Below are positions 53,201 to 62,101 of a stretch of DNA of 64,000 nt, one piece after another. Within the stretch, counting starts at the first letter, position 1, and the number at the start of each line of letters is the position of its first letter. Under the pieces are notes generated by a model. It searched no databases, was not told the DNA's origin, and worked only from the letters and a program-made list of their open reading frames with translations. Both the position numbers and the translations under genes were made by a program. Source of the stretch: Saprospiraceae bacterium (GTDB lineage Bacteria > Bacteroidota > Bacteroidia > Chitinophagales > Saprospiraceae); the NCBI GenBank assembly GCA_016714985.1, contig JADKBS010000059.1:123979-187978 (forward strand). The letters are read 5' to 3'.

Positions 53201-56200
53201 ACCCCCTGTCGGGTCGTCAGTCGTTATTTCAAATACATAAATTCCACTATCTGGTGTGGGAAGATAGATGTCGTAATCAGCATTAGAGGCAAGAGAAAGC
53301 GTTGAGTATTTGCCTTCGTCCACATAGGTTTGAATACCGTCAGGAGCAATCAACTTTGCTACACCTTTCCACGAGCTAAAGAAGTTCACCCTAGTATTTT
53401 TCTTTACCAGCATGTATAATTCAGTTACTTGGGGTACAGCTATAGTTGATACGTAAGTTATCCCTTGTGTCACTTCAAAAGGAGTCCATACGCCAAAAGG
53501 TATTTCCGGTATATCAAGTATGCTGAATCCATTTTCTTTTACTAAGGTGTCACCAGGTGCATTGATAACCAAAACATCATATACACCTGGCTCTGCACTT
53601 GTCAGGTCAAAGTTTGTTTCTAATTTATAAACCTCAACAAATATTGTTTGTAAGGGGAGCAGATTAGTGCCAGCCTTGCGTAGCACAACCATTGACCCGC
53701 TATTAAATGGATAACCTGTAATTGTTACCTGTACCGAACTCTCACTTATAGGGATTTTAGCTGGGCCAACGCCATATATTCCGTTCCCAGGTGGTAGGGG
53801 ATTCGAAACATCAACTAAGCCAAATCCAGGGTCATCTTTTTGGTCGAAGACGAAATCAAAGTTTGTGTTGCTATCAGATGAGAGAATAGCAGCGAAGTTC
53901 TCAATATCCCATTTGTTTTCCGTTGCGTCCAAATTTTCCGTCCCCAAGTTTTCGATGTCATACACTCCATTTTGTTGAAACAAGCTATTGTGGACGTTTA
54001 TCACAGCCCCATCGTTAATGATACCCACTTCATTTTGAGAAAAAGTACAGCTATCCAAAGATGGTTGCCCACCATTAAAACCTGCAAAACCCTTGCTATT
54101 AAAATGAAATGTGCAATTTTTAATACCTGTATTTGAAGACCCTGAACGAATCGCACCATAAATTTTGGTCAATCCATTCTCATGATAACCTCCATAACGG
54201 AGGTGACAATGCTCAAATTGACTACTATTATCAACGTTAGAAATTGTCAAACTTCCCCAATCATTTTTCTGAGGGTTAGTGCCATTCCCGTCGCCATTTG
54301 TATCGCCGCCTGAACCATCATCACGACTTGATGTGAAAATAATGGGGTCATCAACTGTCCCTTGTGCATTTAAAGTGCCGTCTATCAAAAGCCCTTTGGT
54401 AAAGGGGCCATTCTGTCGGACAAATTTTAGAATTACTCCAGGTTCAACATTCACGGTAGAATTAGCTCCAATTGTAATATCTTCAGCTACGACATAAGGG
54501 TACATTCGGCGCTTTAATAAAAAACTACCGTTCTTGTCAAAAAGGCCTTCATTTAAAGCAATGCCATTTAGTTGGTTTTCTGAAAAATCAAGGTTCTCCA
54601 AAACTGGGTTTGCGTCGAAAGAAACTGAAAGGGGAATGTTGTTTCGATAGAAAGTACAAGACTTAACCTCAGCGGTTGAAAGCAGTCTCAAAACGCCATG
54701 ATTTCTGGTGCCTCCAAAAGCATATAAACCGCCATACCTGAATTGGCAATTTTCAAATTTGCTACCGTTACTAGAAACATCAACTACAACATGCCCCCAA
54801 TCCCCAGGAGCGGGTTGAGATGCGTTCCCGTCCCCATTTGTATCACTGCCCAAGTCATCTCGGATTGAAGTAAAAACAATCGGTTCGGATACTGTTCCAC
54901 TTATATCCACCATGCCTTTGATTGTAAGTCTTTTTGCTTGGTCACCAAAGAGTGTATATGGAAATTTGAAAACCGTTCCTGGTTCAACAGTTACTGTTAC
55001 CCCATCTCCAAAGGTTACATCTTCGGCAATGATGTAAGGCAAGTTTAGCTTTTTGAGCAAATAATTTCCAGGGACATTATACTCCCCATTAACAATTCCA
55101 ATCCCATCAAAGTCATTATTCTCGATAGTCAGCCCCCCAAAGTTTGTGTCAACACCAAGCCCAATGGCCAATGGAGTCTTGTTTTGCATAAATTTACAAT
55201 TGTCAACCAAGGCGCTTTTTAACAACCTTAAAACACCGACTTCTGTTGAGAATCCAAGTTGGTAAAACCCTCCATGCCGGAAATCGCAATACTTAAACTC
55301 ACTACCATTATCTGACCCTGATAGGGTAATTCCTCCCCAGTCTCCTTTTGCAGGGAGGGAGGAGCTGCCGTCTCCGTTACTGTCTCCGCCTGCACTATCA
55401 TCCCTTGTGGAGGTGAAAACTATTGGTTGGGCCATGGTTCCAATTGCAGTCACTGTGCCTTCTATTTTAACCCTGCGTTGGGTGTTGGTAGCATATTCAA
55501 ACTTCATCACTACCCCCGGTTCGACGAATAAATGAACATCTGTACCAAGATTAACATCACCAAATACGATGTAGGGGAAATCGTATCTTTTAAGGGTGAA
55601 ATTCCCGCTCACCGAATACGTTCCTGTAATAATCCCAATTCCGTTTTGTGTGTTTTCATCAAAAGCTAAATCGGAAAGGTTGGGCTGTACAAGTGGCGAA
55701 ATGGAAATCGGAGCTTCGTTCCTGTAAAAATCACAATTCTCCACTGTAACAGCAGATTGGAACACCCGTAATGCACCCAATTCACGGTTAATACCAAATT
55801 GATACTTTCCACCATACCTAAACAGGCAGTGATTCAAGTTACTCGAAGTGTTATTCTCAGCAATAACGATTGACGTCCAATCTCCTTTGGCTGGTGTGGA
55901 TGCAGCACCATCACCATTTGTATCGCCTCCGTAAAAATCGTCTTTGATTGAAGTAAATACGATTTTGTCTAAATTATCGCCTTGAGCATTCAATGTACCT
56001 TCGACTATTAAACGGGGAATCGAAGGGAAATCTTCTGGTTCAAATTTTACGACAGTTCCTGGTAGAATGGTGAGCGTGACTCCATGGACGACAACAACCT
56101 CTTTGGATACGATATACGGATTACCTGCCGACGTCCAGGTAATATTATTCGTTATATCCGAATCAACTATTGTCTGACTTTGGATACTTGTGGCAAGGGT

Positions 56201-56245
56201 AATGAAGGTGATTAAAGCGAGGTACAGTTTATAAAGGTTGCCCAT
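50204..56245 (-). CDS. Giant secreted beta-helix protein with embedded papain-like motifs and T9SS sorting domain
   Basis: 2013 residues with a signal peptide (MGNLYKLYLALITFITLATS). Residues about 25-790 are four tandem modules of about 181 residues, each with 'PGTV.KF', 'FTS.RDD...GDTNGDG', 'GDWG' and 'C.FRYGG' (the GDTNGDG sites lie near residues 107, 287, 468 and 648), likely right-handed beta-helix rungs with Ca-binding loops. Residues about 800-1330 are beta-sandwich modules. Near 1380-1560 occur IPGDIVFQNF, FVHNGIVVESVDPDGI and PSGQCVTFVNEIL; the order His before Cys recalls circularly permuted papain-like folds. The last 80 residues (FQNQPNPFNQSTFIRFAVPT ... ARKMMFRN) are a T9SS type A sorting domain. 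Export through the GldMN-containing T9SS and surface attachment are inferred. The coding DNA is AT-richer than neighbouring genes. Confidence 0.88.
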   Translation of the reverse strand: MGNLYKLYLALITFITLATSIQSQTIVDSDITNNITWTSAGNPYIVSKEVVVVHGVTLTILPGTVVKFEPEDFPSIPRLIVEGTLNAQGDNLDKIVFTSIKDDFYGGDTNGDGAASTPAKGDWTSIVIAENNTSSNLNHCLFRYGGKYQFGINRELGALRVFQSAVTVENCDFYRNEAPISISPLVQPNLSDLAFDENTQNGIGIITGTYSVSGNFTLKRYDFPYIVFGDVNLGTDVHLFVEPGVVMKFEYATNTQRRVKIEGTVTAIGTMAQPIVFTSTRDDSAGGDSNGDGSSSLPAKGDWGGITLSGSDNGSEFKYCDFRHGGFYQLGFSTEVGVLRLLKSALVDNCKFMQNKTPLAIGLGVDTNFGGLTIENNDFDGIGIVNGEYNVPGNYLLKKLNLPYIIAEDVTFGDGVTVTVEPGTVFKFPYTLFGDQAKRLTIKGMVDISGTVSEPIVFTSIRDDLGSDTNGDGNASQPAPGDWGHVVVDVSSNGSKFENCQFRYGGLYAFGGTRNHGVLRLLSTAEVKSCTFYRNNIPLSVSFDANPVLENLDFSENQLNGIALNEGLFDKNGSFLLKRRMYPYVVAEDITIGANSTVNVEPGVILKFVRQNGPFTKGLLIDGTLNAQGTVDDPIIFTSSRDDGSGGDTNGDGNGTNPQKNDWGSLTISNVDNSSQFEHCHLRYGGYHENGLTKIYGAIRSGSSNTGIKNCTFHFNSKGFAGFNGGQPSLDSCTFSQNEVGIINDGAVINVHNSLFQQNGVYDIENLGTENLDATENKWDIENFAAILSSDSNTNFDFVFDQKDDPGFGLVDVSNPLPPGNGIYGVGPAKIPISESSVQVTITGYPFNSGSMVVLRKAGTNLLPLQTIFVEVYKLETNFDLTSAEPGVYDVLVINAPGDTLVKENGFSILDIPEIPFGVWTPFEVTQGITYVSTIAVPQVTELYMLVKKNTRVNFFSSWKGVAKLIAPDGIQTYVDEGKYSTLSLASNADYDIYLPTPDSGIYVFEITTDDPTGGGEVLFTDSLPFLEMGTWDKGEVLRPYGFDWKEIHLPDGVDTLFLRTEGYGKESSLEVYQEFLENNQSKWVLGGTWFGNFSISGKVHNPPGGRYFLRYKDSAVLTETDSQEREYLIKADITPIIDTNVAPLDIITLSTYVVGQGNVTIEVIGSGLDLTDSIILIKPGIDTLSTSPFSYDAFSNSYHVSFDLSMAEIGEWELIVIGADGETDSAPSLLTVISDNKKQIWVDIFTRNTMRLGRNHQVFIRYGNNGNTDVNNVLLYTVIPSEIIDSFLVPNMFDYSTYQPVVLDTNFYWLPVIPAHSNGEFEILLKATDFGEYLIETGVINYRDSLFRSFSSESTDEKNKKPDDLQKDFDLVNYIPIPGDIVFQNFTPLIPSSIAIGGVFVHNGIVVESVDPDGISRFKVTELLDDGYVHQRRWEFTQMEKNEFEVDIADFNSGNLSFDSFKSKWEFSGVHIEDYIGLGKLADWKSFNGDNTFGGGGYLPGTTQSQRDAIVFYAESQYVQYNPYSSVNSPKYSYDILFSDPYGPNPSGQCVTFVNEILNQSGIVFSSFNDFPFISKLKLIEEKYLDIVGHLSPDLRYVLAYANFRIRMLDFFENIRQLILATVDSITPEDKYGPTGFDQKSTPIADSYRFLGEPKRNFDYRIDYWNKEDASAPAAEVFIRDTLDEDFDLSTFAFTGFGFLGWDVPLTDGGQYFNVNVDMRPEFDLIVNVEAILDPNTREVYWVHRSLDPTTLDLPSDPLVGYLPPIDSTGYQIGYVSFTVKPKEGLPSETIFENQARVNFDGVGPWGPAPPYGPYRNTYDFDAPESEVLPLELTTSTEEFLVEWDGADGNGSGIRQYTIYVATNIGPYEVWLSDTTATSAIFKGQNGNMYHFYSKSTDNVGNMEDESPHEDASTSVLTMSHETNSNGYELFQNQPNPFNQSTFIRFAVPTATQVWIEVFDIFGRKYSIVNGTYPSGVHEVPYIPSSNELSGTLFYQMRTSNFIATRKMMFRN

Positions 56246-56351
56246 AATGTTGATTTTTTAGAAATTACCCTGCAAGAAACAGATTTTTATTAACAGAAAA
56301 TCTGACCCTTAACATAAAATAACAAAAAAAATAAATACTAAAAGCAATCAC

Positions 56352-56600
56352 TTAATGGTGATTGAGTTGGGTCTCCATTCGATTTGCGCACTGGGGTTTG
56401 TTCCTTCGGCGGCTTTTCTTCACCTCTGCCACCAGCGTGTCCCAATCGAAGGCTGCTTCCTGTGGCGGGATGTCACCGCCTTCCTCAACAGGCAGCCGCT
56501 CTCGGAAGGTATGGATGAGTTCGTACCAGTGCTGGAGATAGGCTTCTGGCAACTGGTTCAGCTCGATGAAGATATTTTTTAACAAAAGCTGTTTTTCCAT
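56352..56600 (-). CDS. Small helical protein, antitoxin-like
   Basis: 82 residues from ATG 56600 (MEKQLLLKNIFIELNQLPEA, YLQHWYELIHTFRERLP); an upstream in-frame Met at 56633 is possible. The acidic, helix-rich shape with a basic C-terminus (KKSRRRNKPQCANRM) resembles DUF2281-type antitoxins common in Bacteroidota, but no toxin gene is adjacent. Confidence 0.6.
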   Translation of the reverse strand: MEKQLLLKNIFIELNQLPEAYLQHWYELIHTFRERLPVEEGGDIPPQEAAFDWDTLVAEVKKSRRRNKPQCANRMETQLNHH

Positions 56601-56689
56601 GAAGGCAGATTTTTCACAAAGATAGTCAGGCAAAGGCGCTTTTCAAAACATACACCTGCGGTCAAGTCCGAACAAATGGCAGGGTTCAC

Positions 56690-56845
56690 TCAAAAATGCG
56701 CAAACGCCCGTATCTCCCCCTCCACGCCCGCCACCTGCATCCCCTTCGGCATCACCAACGCCTTCTGCTTCGGCAAGAACTGCTGCATGATGACAAGACA
56801 GCCGCCCACAAGCCCCGGTCTCGTGCCGGCATCCACAACCCTTAC
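56690..56845 (-). pseudogene. Short coding remnant
   Basis: The minus frame ending at 56690 reads VVDAGTRPGLVGGCLVIMQQ, then FLPKQKALVMPKGMQVAGVE and GEIRAFAHF. It has no start and opens after a stop near 56846-56848. It looks like the tail of a lost gene; the family is not recognised. The rest of 56601-56966 holds nothing identifiable. Confidence 0.3.
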
Positions 56846-56966
56846 CTAAAACCCCTTCCAACCCAGCGCTAACCCACCTCAAAAACCGACTTATAGCTGA
56901 TTTGATAGCTCAATTTGGCTATAAACCTATTTTTTTAGTGCCTTGCAGCCAAATTGCGAATATGTC

Positions 56967-57455
56967 ATGGAAAAGATAATTGAACGGCAATAAGAAACAG
57001 CGACGCTGCTTTCGCTAAAGAACTCCAAAAAATCGGAGTTCGTGGCGGTGTACGGCAGGCGGCGGGTCGGCAAGACTTTTTTGGTACGCAATGTTTTCGA
57101 GGATGCGTTCAACTTCCAATTGTCTGGCGTCGCCAAGGTGGACTTGGGCGGCGTTTATGCCGAAATCTCGACTTGGCGGAGCGGGAAGGCAGGGCAAGGC
57201 GCACAAATTGATTTGTTGATTGACAGAAAGGACCGGGTCATCAATATCTGCGAAATGAAGTATTCCGTCAAGCCATTTGCCATTTCAAAATCATACGCCG
57301 AAAACCTCCGCAACAAACTGATGGTTTTCCGGACAGAAACCGGGACGAAAAAGACGCTGTTCTTGACCATCATCACAGCGAATGGCTTGGCGGTCAATGA
57401 ATATTCCCAGCAATTGGTGCAGGATGCGCTGGACATGAATGCGCTGTTTGGATAG
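56967..57455 (+). pseudogene. AAA+/DUF234 ATPase with internal deletion and stop
   Basis: It begins MEKIIERQ, then an in-frame TAA, then ETATLLSLKNSKKSEFVAVY and the P loop GRRRVGKTFLVRNVFEDAFN. Straight after FQLSGVAKV the sequence jumps to the C-terminal DUF234 nuclease-like part (GAQIDLLIDRKDRVINICEM, KYSVKPFAISKSYAENLRNK, LFLTIITANGLAVNEYSQQL). The middle of about 280 residues is gone. Intact members are ATP-binding proteins of the archaeal-ATPase type found widely in Bacteroidota genomes. Confidence 0.8.
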
Positions 57456-57673
57456 GCGTTTTAAATTGGCCATTTGGTGAACACATCCACGCAGTGGTTC
57501 CATTGTTGTGGTTCTGGAACGGGCGGCAGGTTCATCCGGATTTTTTCCACCAAGGGTTCGAATACTGCCGAAATTTGGGAAATTTGTACTTCAATGGGCT
57601 TCCCGGTTTGTTTCCGACGCTGCCCAGCCCCAGGTTGCCTTTGTTTCCTTCTTCATAAAAACATTTGATTTCC

Positions 57674-57964
57674 ATGCTTTGGGAAATCACAGATACCTAC
57701 CCCTGCCCTATCCTTCGGGACTTTCATTTCTTTCTTGAAACGCTTTCCAACAGCCCATCGCCGCTGACGCCCAGCCTCAACCTGGCCCGCAAAACGCTGT
57801 TCGATTTACATAAAAAAAGCCCGTACCACTCAACGCAGTACAGGCCAAACTCCATTTGGTTTCTTGCAACAGGTCAATCAGAACTTATCCCTTGCAGAAC
57901 GACATCCAGTCATGAATGCCAGCGTGCTGAGACTCACCGTTTGTCAGCTTCAGTTCGGCAGTAA
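57674..57964 (+). pseudogene. Possible N-terminal remnant of a hypothetical gene
   Basis: MLWEITDTYPCPILRDFHFF then LETLSNSPSPLTPSLNLARK and TLFDLHKKSPY. The first 45 residues look coding; the frame then runs through the terminator at 57812-57846 into meaningless sequence. No family is certain. 57456-57673 shows no feature. Confidence 0.35.
57812..57846 (-). terminator. Rho-independent terminator of the TTR-domain gene
   Basis: On the minus strand GCCTGTAC and GTACGGGC pair (one mismatch) around TGCGTTGAGTG, followed by seven T. Confidence 0.75.
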
Positions 57965-59760
57965 GCCAAATTGTATAGGCACATTTTTTCAAATTGCCAA
58001 CAGGCTCTATTGTTGGGGGCGAAGTTTGGGTTTCCAAATTAATCGCCGTGCCAAAGGTCTCGCTGACCGAGCCAACTGGGGCATTGTTGATGAGGTTGTA
58101 AGGGCCGCCGGGGCCATACATCACCAGGCTCACTGCTCCCATGTTCGGGTTGGCCGCTGTGTAGTGGACGTGGATGGTATCTGTGATGGGCTTGCAACCT
58201 GTGCCGCCACCTCCGCCTATCATCTCTTGGATGTCGATGCAGGCAACGCCCAACTCGTTGGAGGGTTGCGGGGTCCAGGAGCCGAATTGAGGCACGTTGG
58301 CATACAAGGTGTTGAACATGGCGATGGGGTTGGACACGCCAGCAACTGTCTCCGTGGCAGCATTGCGGCTTCCCGTTTAACCATCCTGAGCTTGAAGTAC
58401 CTGTTCTGTTGGAGTGCAGCCCGGGTGGTGGTGGATTGCCCCTGTACAAGGTCCGCCATGTTTACGCTTGCACCATTGAGCTTGGCAGTGTTTAGGTTAA
58501 ACAGTTCTCCATTTACGTTGGCTGCGAAGTTGGTGGCCTGTGGCACGGCAATCCAGCCGCTGGCATCCACTCCGCCCGACGGACCAACCACGTAGTCCGT
58601 TGTCGGGATGTTGCCCGTGATGGGGTCGGGCGCCCCTAAGAACGTACCGATGATTGCATTGTACATATCGCCCACCAGCAGTTTCTTCCAGGTGCCAATA
58701 TCGGCACCACCCGGGCCCGTAGTTTCAATCACGTCGAAACTGTACTCCAATGGGTTGCCGTTTAGCTGCTGTGCGAGGTTGCCACGCAGTGCAATCCCGG
58801 CATAAAAAGCCTGGCCGCTCGGCGTCTTGCCCGTGGACAGCGCTATCACGTTAGGGTTGCCACTGGCAACTGCCTCGTTGATGAAATGGTTGCCACTCTT
58901 GCCGATCTTGGTAAAGGAAGCTGGAACGCCCGGGGGAGTGACCACGATGTTATCCAAGCAAAGATTGACGCATAGGCAGTACCCCACGTTGTTCCGCCTG
59001 TTTGCGGCGGTTTCGCCTTGTATGGAAACACCATTGTACTTGTAGGTGAAATAGACGTCGGGGCCGCTTTTGAAACTGAGCGGCAGGCCTGGGTCGGTTT
59101 CAAGGTTAATGGCCGGGGACAAAAACGTTTGCTTGAACTTGGCGGAACTGTAATCAATGCGGAAGTGGCCGGAGGCGTCGGTGATAGCCGAGCCAAGGTT
59201 GTCGTCGGTGAAGAAGTCGGCATCCCAAGCAGTAACTTCCACGTTTGGGATGGGCGTTTTGGTGTCGCAAACGTACATGTGCCCGCAGATTGTCCACACA
59301 TCGAAGTAGTGCCCACGGATATAGCACCACCATTTGGCGGATAGGCAATATTTCCAGTGGTAGTAGAAATTCTGCTGAATCTCATCGGCTCGCCATTCGG
59401 GGAAAAAGGTGGTGATGTGGAATTGAAGCGGTTCTACCCTACGGGGAGGAACTGGGGGCCTGCGTGGCACGGAACCACAAACAAAATCTATGTCGAAGGC
59501 GGTTCCACGGTACTTTTCGTCAATGTCAAATTCAAAATTGCCCTTTTCGTCCACGTCTGCCGTTCCTACCAGGAGTTTTTCCCTGGCCTTGGCCTCTTTG
59601 GGGTCAACAAGCCGGAAGGTCTCTTTCGGGTTGGCAACAGCGGTCTGCAATATGGCATCCTTTTGCCAAGGCAGGTAAAGCAATACTTTTGAACCAAGAG
59701 GGGTTCAAAGCAATCGTCGCAGAGGAATCCACATAGATTCCCTTTAATTAAGTAACCCAT
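57885..59760 (-). CDS. Transthyretin-like (carboxypeptidase regulatory-like) domain protein with two apparent frameshifts
   Basis: Starts at ATG 59760 (MGYLIKGNLCGFLCDDCFEP). A shift at about 59690, in a CCCC run, leads to GSKVLLYLPWQKDAIL and the long middle frame; a second at about 58357 (CTGCC for CTGGCC) leads to the last frame (ATETVAGVSNPIAMFNTLYA ... GIHDWMSFCKG). The total is about 623 residues. Visible parts: an N-terminal Ig-like sheet, a Trp-rich stretch (WKYCLSAKWWCYIRGHYFDV), a TTR-like fold (VCDTKTPIPNVEVTAWDADF, SAITDASGHFRIDYSSA) and a large C-terminal domain with RNNVGYCLCVNLCLDNIVVT. There is no signal peptide, and the role is unknown. Confidence 0.75.
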
Positions 59761-59780
59761 AATTTTGAGGATTTTTTTTT

Positions 59781-59820
59781 GCCTACTCTTGTAATACGGA
59801 TTTTCGGCTTACTCCGTTAT
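59781..59820 (-). promoter_or_regulatory. Shared upstream motif, copy 1
   Basis: On the minus strand: GGAGTAAGCCGAAAATCC, then GTATTACAAGAGTAGGC, 21-60 bp before the TTR-domain gene start. A matching block precedes the lipoprotein gene at 60125-61003. Confidence 0.5.
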
Positions 59821-59830
59821 TTGTTTTATA

Positions 59831-59959
59831 GTAACTGCTTAGCAGGGGGTGTTTTTTGAGAAAAATTTTCAATTTTTCTCAAAAACACCCCATTTTCGGG
59901 AGGGGAAAGAAAAAATTCCATTTTTTCTTTTCCCCTCCCGAACCCTCCTAAGCAGTTAC
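59831..59959. mobile_element. MITE-like nested-palindrome element, copy 2, with 8-bp target duplication
   Basis: Terminal inverted repeats GTAACTGCTTAG (59831-59842) and CTAAGCAGTTAC (59948-59959). Perfect flanking direct repeats GTTTTATA at 59823-59830 and 59960-59967. Two internal hairpins: GGGGTGTTTTTTGAGAAAAA with its complement ending at about 59891, and CGGGAGGGGAAAGAAAAAAT with its complement at about 59920-59940. IS66-family elements, as I know them, end in GTAA and make 8-bp duplications. The element has no ORF, so it would move only with a transposase supplied in trans. Confidence 0.85.
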
Positions 59960-60019
59960 GTTTTATAGATAATAGCCTTGAAATAGATGTTCGATTAAGC
60001 AATTTAGCAAGTCGCCTTT

Positions 60020-60049
60020 GTCAGCAGGGCCTGACAAACCCCTGCTGAC
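60020..60049. repeat. Perfect 10-bp hairpin
   Basis: GTCAGCAGGG and CCCTGCTGAC around a 10-nt loop, between the MITE-like element and the lipoprotein gene. Confidence 0.8.
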
Positions 60050-60124
60050 GAAAAGAGCGGCTATCAACTTTAAATGCGTTTATTTAAAAACAGCATGAGT
60101 TTTATGGGCACTCGATATTCAATA

Positions 60125-61003
60125 TTAAACTTTCGCCAATGATATTGGCTCGGTTAATAAGCCTGTCCCCCAGCGAAAGCTGCGCCCTGATATAATTATA
60201 GACTCGCTGATAAAATCCTTGATGCTGGGGTTGTTCATTTGGTTAATGATTTGATCCCTTAAATTTGAGAAGATAATTTCGTGCGTATCCCCGCAAAAAG
60301 CAGCAAAAACGTTATCGTGGCAGAGTCCTGCATTTTGCAAATCGGCGGTCACATTTACCTGTACATCGTCATACGTGATGGTATTGTCAATAGCAGTTAT
60401 CCCAAGCAGTATGTCAATATGCAGGTTATCCAACTCGAACTCTGGCACCCCGGCAAAACAAAAGAAATTATTGTAGCAGTTCGCCCTGATTTCCCTGCCA
60501 TTGCTCTCAAAATCAACACTGAAGCGCAGGAAACGGTCTTGGGAGCCAGCAGATATGCCGGTGGAGTTAATGTCATTAACATAAATCTTAAACATCGCAT
60601 CGGGACCTACACGGGGCACGGTAAGGTCGAAATCTCTCCTCCCCAATATGAAATCAATATGGGAATTGCATGGCCGCTTGAACTGAAACTCCGCACCGTT
60701 GCAAAATGCACCAGAATTTGAGTTTTGCTCGTTTTCGCAACCTTCCCCTGCCACGAACCCGCAAAACTCGCCGCCAATTGGAGTGCCGTCTGAGCCTGCG
60801 TTGAAGTTGTTTAGCCGGATACTTCCCATTGGTATCAGGGCTTCTAAGGTGCTTGCCCATTCTGTCCGCCCATAGGTTTCGTCATGGAAGCCGTCCGAGC
60901 AATCTTCGTCACAGCTAGTGGCCGTGAATGCAGTTGCAATTAATAGAATGGCAAGCATTCTAAAGTCGCTCAATTTTTGGGAGAAATGATTGATGGTTTT
61001 CAT
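60125..61003 (-). CDS. Lipoprotein of unknown function
   Basis: 292 residues with a long signal (MLAILLIATAFTATSC) preceded by a charged leader, lipobox TATSC. The mature protein is rich in Asn, Asp and Cys (CDEDCSDGFHDETYG, GGEFCGFVAGEGCENEQNSN, ANCYNNFFCFAGV), which suggests disulfides. No family is recognised. Its upstream region shares the block described at 61024-61090. Confidence 0.65.
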   Translation of the reverse strand: MKTINHFSQKLSDFRMLAILLIATAFTATSCDEDCSDGFHDETYGRTEWASTLEALIPMGSIRLNNFNAGSDGTPIGGEFCGFVAGEGCENEQNSNSGAFCNGAEFQFKRPCNSHIDFILGRRDFDLTVPRVGPDAMFKIYVNDINSTGISAGSQDRFLRFSVDFESNGREIRANCYNNFFCFAGVPEFELDNLHIDILLGITAIDNTITYDDVQVNVTADLQNAGLCHDNVFAAFCGDTHEIIFSNLRDQIINQMNNPSIKDFISESIIISGRSFRWGTGLLTEPISLAKV

Positions 61004-61023
61004 TGTAATAAATTTTGAATAAT

Positions 61024-61090
61024 TGCCTACTCTTCACACTTTTCGGCTACCGTGCTCTACTCTTTCTGGATTTTCGAGTTACTCCATTAT
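61024..61090 (-). promoter_or_regulatory. Shared upstream motif, copy 2
   Basis: On the minus strand GGAGTAACTCGAAAATCC, AGAAAGAGTAGAGC, then CCGAAAAGTGTGAAGAGTAG; the first block matches copy 1 at 59781-59820. GAGTA(A/G) direct repeats and CGAAAA recur. It ends about 20 bp before the start codon at 61003. Confidence 0.5.
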
Positions 61091-61618
61091 GTTTAATATT
61101 GGATGCACTGTGTCGTTTTTTCATGTGTGTCCTGTGTGTCGGATTTACTTATTGGATTTAAATGCTTCGGTATTTATCTTTATTTATAAAAAGCACTAGC
61201 CCCCTTGCCAAGCAAGGCCATGTAGGCTTGGTGGCAGCAATACGCTCCATGCGCGTAAAAGGCAATTGGCTTATTTTGAGAAGCCCAAACTGTCAGCTAT
61301 GATTATTTCCCTTGAACTGGCCTTCTCCCCAGACAACCGGGGTACACAAGGAAGAAGGCCCTGCACAGGCAAGTTATTACATAAGAACTTTCTGAAAGCC
61401 CTCTCTTGCCATGTTGTTTTAGGTGCCTCGTTGCGTGTGTGTGTGTGTGTGTGTGTGTAAGAGATGGTTAGATTAACCCCTCATATGTGTGGATAATAAA
61501 ACGCTTATGATAGGGCATGGCTGTGGCTTTCAAGCCCTAGGTGCTTGTTTAATAGGGAAGTAAAACCCTTGCCAAAACCCAATCAGCAATTGAAACTGAC
61601 CACCATTTGCACTACGCC
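61091..61618. other. Spacer with a (GT)12 microsatellite
   Basis: No coding frame looks real. A pure (GT)12 run lies at 61435-61458. The only other features are short repeats. Confidence 0.55.
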
Positions 61619-62101
61619 TTACTCATTCGAGTTGAAATCATGGGTCGTGCCGTCTTCGGTTTTTAATCCGCTCACGGCAAAACTGCCATCCGCATTGTTC
61701 GCAAAATTGACAGCGGAGTCTTTTGATAATAGGGTTTTGGAAAGCCTAAGCGCCTCCCCATCCTGCACGAGTGTGAAGAGGTAAACCATGTTCCCTTTCA
61801 ATGCAACCATTGTTTTGCCAGCAACCCAAGGCGCTTTGGGATCATGGTAGAAAGCATCGCAGAGGGGTGTCTTGTTGCCATCTTCATATAGCACAACCAT
61901 GGCGGTATCCACATCCTGGATTATGATGTAAGATTGGCCTTTCAATGGGATGATGCTTGGTTCTTTCTCGCTGGTGAAGAGGGTTTTCCCTGCCTCGGTT
62001 TCAGAAACGGAAACCGTTACCGTGTCTTTTCCGTCATTAGAAGTTTCACAGGAAAAGATGGTGAAACTTGCGAGGATTGCGATGAAGGGGAGTGCTTTCA
62101 T
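61619..62101 (-). CDS. Lipoprotein of unknown function
   Basis: 160 residues from ATG 62101 (MKALPFIAILASFTIFSC, lipobox); an in-frame Met at 62161 is less likely. The mature part is beta-rich and acidic (ETSNDGKDTVTVSVSETEAG, LKGQSYIIIQDVDTAMVVLY). No family recognised. Confidence 0.7.
   Translation of the reverse strand: MKALPFIAILASFTIFSCETSNDGKDTVTVSVSETEAGKTLFTSEKEPSIIPLKGQSYIIIQDVDTAMVVLYEDGNKTPLCDAFYHDPKAPWVAGKTMVALKGNMVYLFTLVQDGEALRLSKTLLSKDSAVNFANNADGSFAVSGLKTEDGTTHDFNSNE

Noticed and set aside
61435..61458. (GT)12 run as a Z-DNA or slippage switch
   Set aside because: It lies 160 bp from any gene start and in no reading frame. No sign of phase variation.
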